NCBI GenBank assembly: GCA_003661775.1
Contig: QMWT01000013.1
Coordinates: 1 to 16,243, forward strand
Direction of reading: 5' to 3'
From: Thermoprotei archaeon
Lineage (GTDB): Archaea; Thermoproteota; Thermoprotei_A; Sulfolobales; Ignisphaeraceae
Length of the DNA: 16,243 nt
This document shows positions 12,808 through 16,243 of the stretch, one piece after another. A program made the position numbers and the translations under genes. The stretch's first letter is position 1. Each line of letters begins with the position of its first letter. The notes under the pieces are model-generated. The model was not told where the DNA came from. It did no database searches and worked only from the letters and a program-made list of their open reading frames with translations.

Positions 12808-13554
12808 ATGAGCAAGCTCCTTGTAGAAAATAGAGCGATGGTCTTTCCCGGGGATGTCATAGCTGAGGGCAACAACTTCGAGATAGCCACTCCCTACCTA
12901 AAGCGTATCGGGAATCGTGTTGTTGCTACAGTAATTGGTCTTGTCACCATAGAGAAAGACGATCGAACTACAAAATTAGGTCTCATACCGCTAGAAGGCT
13001 GTTACTATCCAAAAGTAGGTGACCTGGTCATAGGAATAGTGATCGACATAGGCGTAACTTCGTGGCTCGTAGATATACGAGCACCATTCCCCGCAGTATT
13101 GAACGCCTCCGATTATCTAGGAAAACCCTACAACCCGTCAGAGGAACTCTCCAAGTACCTGAACATAGGCGACGTCATACTGGCGAAAATAGCACAATTC
13201 GATAGAGGACGTGATCCTCTACTAACAGTACAAGAGAAAGGTCTCGGAAAAGTAGTTGAAGGAGTACTGATCGAGATAAAACCCTCCCGTGTTCCCCGTG
13301 TAGTAGGCAGGAGGAAATCAATGTTAAGCATGTTACAGGAGGAGACTAGGTGCCAGATAGTGGTGGGCAATAACGGTAGAATATTACTGCGATGTCCTGA
13401 TCCGGAACGCGAAGCAATAGCGATCTTGGCAATTAAGAAGATAGAGCGCGAGGCACATACACAAGGATTAACCGAGAGGATTAAAGAGTTCATCATAGAG
13501 CAAAAAATTAAACGTGGGTTGATTGGGAGTGGCGGCGGAAAAGGAGAAACCTAA
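12808..13554 (+). CDS. rrp4: Exosome RNA-binding subunit Rrp4
   Basis: The cap subunit of the archaeal exosome, 248 residues. It has an N-terminal domain (1-60) with the family segment MVFPGDVIAEG, an S1 RNA-binding domain (about 65-140; VGDLVIGIVIDIGVTSWLVDIRAP), and a KH domain (about 150-220) in which the usual loop appears as VGNNGRILLRC. A Gly-rich tail GSGGGKGET follows. Rrp4 or Csl4 trimers sit on the Rrp41-Rrp42 ring and feed poly(A)-rich RNA to it. ATG 12808 lies 4 bp behind the SBDS gene. The 3' end overlaps the rrp41 start by 32 bp, suggesting coupled translation in fixed ratio. Confidence 0.96.
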   Translation: MSKLLVENRAMVFPGDVIAEGNNFEIATPYLKRIGNRVVATVIGLVTIEKDDRTTKLGLIPLEGCYYPKVGDLVIGIVIDIGVTSWLVDIRAPFPAVLNASDYLGKPYNPSEELSKYLNIGDVILAKIAQFDRGRDPLLTVQEKGLGKVVEGVLIEIKPSRVPRVVGRRKSMLSMLQEETRCQIVVGNNGRILLRCPDPEREAIAILAIKKIEREAHTQGLTERIKEFIIEQKIKRGLIGSGGGKGET

Positions 13555-14260
13555 ATTAATAGATGAAAAAGGACTTAGAGTCGATGGAAGAAGGCCAGAC
13601 GAACTAAGGCCCATAGATATGGAAGTTGGAGTCCTTAAAAATGCCGACGGCTCGGCGCTTGTAAAGTATGGAAATACTTGGGTGCTAGCAGCGGTCTACG
13701 GTCCTCGCGAAGCAGTGCCAAAACATATGACATTGCCTGACCGCGCAGTGCTAAGATGTCGTTATAGAATGCTATCCTTCTCAACGCACGAAAGAAAAAG
13801 TCCTGCACCTTCAAGGAGAGAAATCGAGCTATCAAAGGTTATAAGAGAGGCACTAGAACCAGCAGTCCTCACGGAACTCTATCCCAGAACCACAATAGAC
13901 ATTTTCATAGAGGTGCTAAACGCACATGGAGGCACTAGAACTGCTGGTGTAACTGCAGCTGCTTTAGCACTAGCTGACGCTGGAATACCCATGAGAGATC
14001 TAGTAGCGGGAGTCGCTGTAGGCAAAGTTGATGGTATAATAGTACTAGATATAAACGAAAATGAGGATATGTATGGAGAAGCCGACATGCCCGTAGCAGC
14101 AATGCCAGGTTTAGGCAGAATAACCTTGCTACAGCTCAATGGCGTTCTTACACCCGAGGAATTCCGCGTTGCTCTAAAGCTAGCTCTCCAAGGAATAAAG
14201 AGAATCTACGACATGCAGAAGGAAGTGCTTAGACACAAGTACGCAGTTGTTGAGGAGTGA
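13523..14260 (+). CDS. rrp41: Exosome catalytic subunit Rrp41 (RNase PH fold)
   Basis: The phosphorolytic 3'-5' exoribonuclease subunit, also capable of adding A-rich tails. It has 245 residues from TTG 13523; GTG 13529 is a possible alternative start. The phosphate-binding arginines R98-R99 (SRRE) and the acidic residues D182 and D188 (NEDMYGEADMP) are present, at the same numbering I recall for Sulfolobus Rrp41, so the subunit should be active. The LRVDGRRPDELRP block opens the RNase PH fold. It overlaps rrp4 by 32 bp. The GTG at 14257, overlapping its stop, is probably not used for rrp42. Confidence 0.97.
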   Translation: MGVAAEKEKPKLIDEKGLRVDGRRPDELRPIDMEVGVLKNADGSALVKYGNTWVLAAVYGPREAVPKHMTLPDRAVLRCRYRMLSFSTHERKSPAPSRREIELSKVIREALEPAVLTELYPRTTIDIFIEVLNAHGGTRTAGVTAAALALADAGIPMRDLVAGVAVGKVDGIIVLDINENEDMYGEADMPVAAMPGLGRITLLQLNGVLTPEEFRVALKLALQGIKRIYDMQKEVLRHKYAVVEE

Positions 14261-14261
14261 T
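14252..14261 (+). promoter_or_regulatory. Shine-Dalgarno site fixing the rrp42 start
   Basis: GAGGAGTGAT at 14252-14261 includes the end of rrp41 and lies 4 nt before ATG 14266. It is close to the consensus GGAGGTGAT and favours ATG 14266 over the in-frame GTG 14257, which lies inside the site. Confidence 0.7.
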
Positions 14262-14265
14262 AACT

Positions 14266-15132
14266 ATGTCCGTGACTCCGGAATTACCCATAATACCGAA
14301 GCTCAAAGCCAATGCCATTCTAAATCTTCTTGCTAGAGGCCAAAGAATAGATAAGAGAAGACTCGATGAATATCGTGAGATCACTATAAAAACCGGTTAC
14401 GTCCCCAACGCTGAAGGTTCGGCTTACGTTAAGCTGGGCAATACCCAGGTCTTAGCGGGCGTTAAACTCGAGGTCGGACAGCCCTACGCCGACGCACCTA
14501 ATGAGGGTGTCCTCATAGTAAATGCTGAGTTCATACCCGCTGCTTCACCCTCCTTCGAACCGGGGCCTCCGGATGAAAATGCCATAGAACTCGCCAGAAT
14601 CATAGACCGTTCTCTTAGAGAGCCACGTGTGATAGAAACGAATAAACTAGCGATAATCCCAGGGAAAAAAGTTTGGATAATATGGCTGGATATATATGTA
14701 CTTGACCACGATGGTAACCTCATAGATGCTTGCATGCTCGCCTCCATGACTGCGCTCATGTCAACACGCATACCAGCAATTGACGTCAATAAAGAGACAG
14801 GAGAAGTCACAATAAAACGCGAGGAGACTCAAGGACTGTTACCAATATCTAGGCTTGTCACAACAGTCTCGGTATATAAGATAGGGAATTACCTAGTAGT
14901 AGACCCGAATCAGGAAGAAGAAGCTCTTAGCAGTGCCAGGCTCTCTATAACCGTAACAGAGGAAGGACTCATAGCAGGGTTACAGAAGGCTGGTCTAGAT
15001 CACCTCACAGAAACAGAGATTGAAAAAGCGATAGAACTTGCTCTGAACAACGCTCCCAAGCTCATAACAGCAATAAGGGAAGCCGCAAAGGATATAAGAG
15101 CGAAAGAAGGGATTAACTCCGAAGGTGGATAA
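14266..15132 (+). CDS. rrp42: Exosome subunit Rrp42 (non-catalytic RNase PH fold)
   Basis: The partner of Rrp41 in the hexameric ring, 288 residues from ATG 14266. The RNase PH fold is visible (RIDKRRLDEYREITIKTGYVPNAEGSAYVKLGNTQVLAGVK), but the catalytic aspartate motif of Rrp41 (EDMYGEADM) is absent, as expected for this structural subunit. An acidic/proline-rich loop SFEPGPPDENAIELARIIDRSLRE is typical of the family. The C-terminal helix carries EIEKAIELALNNAPKLITAIREA. It begins 5 bp after rrp41 and ends 2 bp before the ribosomal protein gene. Confidence 0.96.
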   Translation: MSVTPELPIIPKLKANAILNLLARGQRIDKRRLDEYREITIKTGYVPNAEGSAYVKLGNTQVLAGVKLEVGQPYADAPNEGVLIVNAEFIPAASPSFEPGPPDENAIELARIIDRSLREPRVIETNKLAIIPGKKVWIIWLDIYVLDHDGNLIDACMLASMTALMSTRIPAIDVNKETGEVTIKREETQGLLPISRLVTTVSVYKIGNYLVVDPNQEEEALSSARLSITVTEEGLIAGLQKAGLDHLTETEIEKAIELALNNAPKLITAIREAAKDIRAKEGINSEGG

Positions 15133-15134
15133 CC

Positions 15135-15365
15135 ATGGGCAGAACGAAGGTTGTGGGCATAGCTGGGCGTTTCGGGGCCAGATACGGCTCTTCGCTTAGA
15201 AAGAAGTGGAGAGAGGTCATGGAAAGGCGCTACAATGAGTACACATGTCCCTACTGCGGCAAGAAGAGCGTTATGAAGAGGATAAGTGTAGGTATATGGC
15301 AGTGTCCAAAGTGCGGTATTATCTGGGCTGGCGCGGCATATACACCTTGGAGTGAGAAAAGATAA
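15135..15365 (+). CDS. rpl37ae: Ribosomal protein eL43 (L37Ae)
   Basis: A small zinc-ribbon protein of the large subunit, 76 residues, with the conserved start MGRTKVVGIAGRFGARYG. It has four zinc ligands, C38/C41 (CPYC) and C57/C60 (CPKC). Length and motif spacing match the family. ATG 15135 is 2 bp behind rrp42, and GGTGGAT just upstream may serve for ribosome binding. In many archaea the next gene is RNA polymerase subunit P; here only 53 bp follow before the Brix gene, with no room for it. Confidence 0.97.
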   Translation: MGRTKVVGIAGRFGARYGSSLRKKWREVMERRYNEYTCPYCGKKSVMKRISVGIWQCPKCGIIWAGAAYTPWSEKR

Positions 15366-15418
15366 TATTCTTCATAATCGCTTAGCATAGCATGTCCTAA
15401 TACGCAGAAGTTGCTACC

Positions 15419-15988
15419 TTGCCGCGGATACTGATTACAACATCTCACAGACCCACTCAACGTACCCGAAGTTTCATCAAGGACTTAGTCAGTGTGATCC
15501 CCGGATCACTGAGGTTCACAAGAGGTAAAGCAACATTTGCTCACCTTGCAATAGCTGCACATGATCTTGGGGCCGATAGAGCAGTTATAGTGAGCAACAG
15601 AAAAGGGAACCCTGCCGTTATCGATATCTATCGTCTCGTGTTCACTCCCAAGACTGCTCAGCTCTTTAATTTAGAGAAGATCTGTCGAATAGTACTCAAA
15701 GGTGTTAAGCTTAGTAGAGAGGCTAAACATGTTCAAAGATTCGATACACGTAACTACAACGCATACATATCGTACACCGAGGACAAAGCCTCTGAGAGGT
15801 TAGTCGAATGCTTTACACGGGGTTTGTACTTTCATGTTTTCGGTTCCTCCAAACCCTTAAGACCTTACATAATTGCCGAGGTTATATCAAAACCCGAAGC
15901 TTATTTAGAAGTTCGTTTTAGAACCGATCAAGGAGTTTGTGTAGGGCCTATAATCAGGGTAGGTAGGGTAGAGTTATGCACAAGGTAG
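15419..15988 (+). CDS. Brix-domain ribosome biogenesis protein (Imp4-like)
   Basis: A 189-residue stand-alone Brix domain: ILITTSHRPTQRTRSFIKDLVSVIPGS at the N-terminus (strand plus conserved R-T-R), the central DLGADRAVIVSNRKGNPAVIDIYRL, and a second half-repeat ending in the VGPIIRVGRVEL segment. Archaeal Brix proteins (such as the M. thermautotrophicus Mil protein) are the single-domain relatives of eukaryotic Imp4, Rpf1, Rpf2 and Brx1, which bind pre-rRNA during subunit assembly. The predicted start is TTG 15419, giving MPRILITTS, directly at the first conserved strand. The ribosome-binding site is not obvious. The 3' end overlaps pcc1 by 13 bp. Confidence 0.9.
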   Translation: MPRILITTSHRPTQRTRSFIKDLVSVIPGSLRFTRGKATFAHLAIAAHDLGADRAVIVSNRKGNPAVIDIYRLVFTPKTAQLFNLEKICRIVLKGVKLSREAKHVQRFDTRNYNAYISYTEDKASERLVECFTRGLYFHVFGSSKPLRPYIIAEVISKPEAYLEVRFRTDQGVCVGPIIRVGRVELCTR

Positions 15989-16230
15989 AGCTAGCGATAG
16001 AGATACCGGAGAGGAAGCTTCTCAAATCGCTCTATCAGAGTTTGCAGGCCGAGTGCAAAGCGCCCGTCGATAGAAGTGGAAGAAACATCGTAACTGTTAG
16101 GATAGTGAACAAGAATCTTCTAATATCAATAACATCCAAAAACATAAGCAATCTTAGAGCGGTCACTAATACCTATCTTTACCTTATCTATGCCGCGCTT
16201 TCTACTCTAGAAGCCGTCAATAAGTACTGA
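15976..16230 (+). CDS. pcc1: KEOPS complex subunit Pcc1
   Basis: An 84-residue protein with the Pcc1/LAGE3 alpha-beta fold: strand HKVELAIEIPE, helix KLLKSLYQSLQAEC, strands NIVTVRIVNKNLLISITSK, and a final long helix NLRAVTNTYLYLIYAALSTLEAVNKY. Pcc1 is the dimerisation subunit of KEOPS, which with Kae1, Bud32 and Cgi121 makes t6A at position 37 of ANN-decoding tRNAs. Start ATG 15976 overlaps the Brix gene. A Pcc1 gene at this point of the exosome superoperon is common in crenarchaea, which strengthens the call for such a short protein. Confidence 0.85.
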   Translation: MHKVELAIEIPERKLLKSLYQSLQAECKAPVDRSGRNIVTVRIVNKNLLISITSKNISNLRAVTNTYLYLIYAALSTLEAVNKY

Positions 16231-16243
16231 TTATAGATATTTA

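Overview
The window looks like a chromosomal segment of a hyperthermophilic or thermophilic crenarchaeon (Thermoproteota, Desulfurococcales-like). The support is: archaeal/eukaryotic-type information-processing genes throughout, frequent GTG/TTG starts, archaeal TATA boxes at leaderless or short-leader spacing, an archaeal tRNA intron with a bulge-helix-bulge motif, and C/D-box guide RNAs. No mobile elements, CRISPR arrays or transferred islands were seen. The assignment to order is inference.

Layout. (1) Positions 1-3528 carry RNA-maturation genes: a truncated tRNA-Leu(UAG) on the minus strand, a candidate C/D-box sRNA overlapping the start of a THUMP-domain gene, a convergent PUA-domain (MCT-1-like) gene, then thpR and cca, with a small zinc-ribbon gene overlapping the cca 3' end in antisense. 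(2) Positions 3529-4026 are non-coding except for tRNA-Pro(GGG), which has a 28-nt intron and an encoded CCA. The stretch also holds four C5-C6 runs and a short inverted repeat. (3) Positions 4027-11164 form a DNA-replication island: gins23-mcm and a small downstream gene on the minus strand, rfcS-rfcL on the plus strand from a divergent promoter region, and orc1/cdc6 followed by a small winged-helix gene on the minus strand. (4) Positions 11165-11373 are an intergenic region with a palindrome over the orc1/cdc6 TATA box and a well-formed C/D-box sRNA gene. (5) Positions 11374-16230 are the archaeal exosome superoperon: psmA, SBDS, rrp4, rrp41, rrp42, eL43, a Brix/Imp4-like gene and pcc1, with many overlaps or near-zero gaps.

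How they work together. The replication genes supply an origin-binding AAA+ protein, the MCM helicase with a GINS subunit, and the complete clamp loader. The exosome operon couples 3'-5' RNA decay, ribosome maturation factors and the proteasome alpha subunit. The flanking genes act on tRNA and rRNA (CCA addition, a THUMP protein, guide sRNAs, KEOPS Pcc1).

The most interesting observations are two C/D-box sRNAs not annotated by protein-coding analysis. Each has a guide with a 9-nt complement to a highly conserved 16S rRNA segment. One embeds the start codon of the THUMP gene, so its RNA structure and translation of that gene are likely mutually exclusive.
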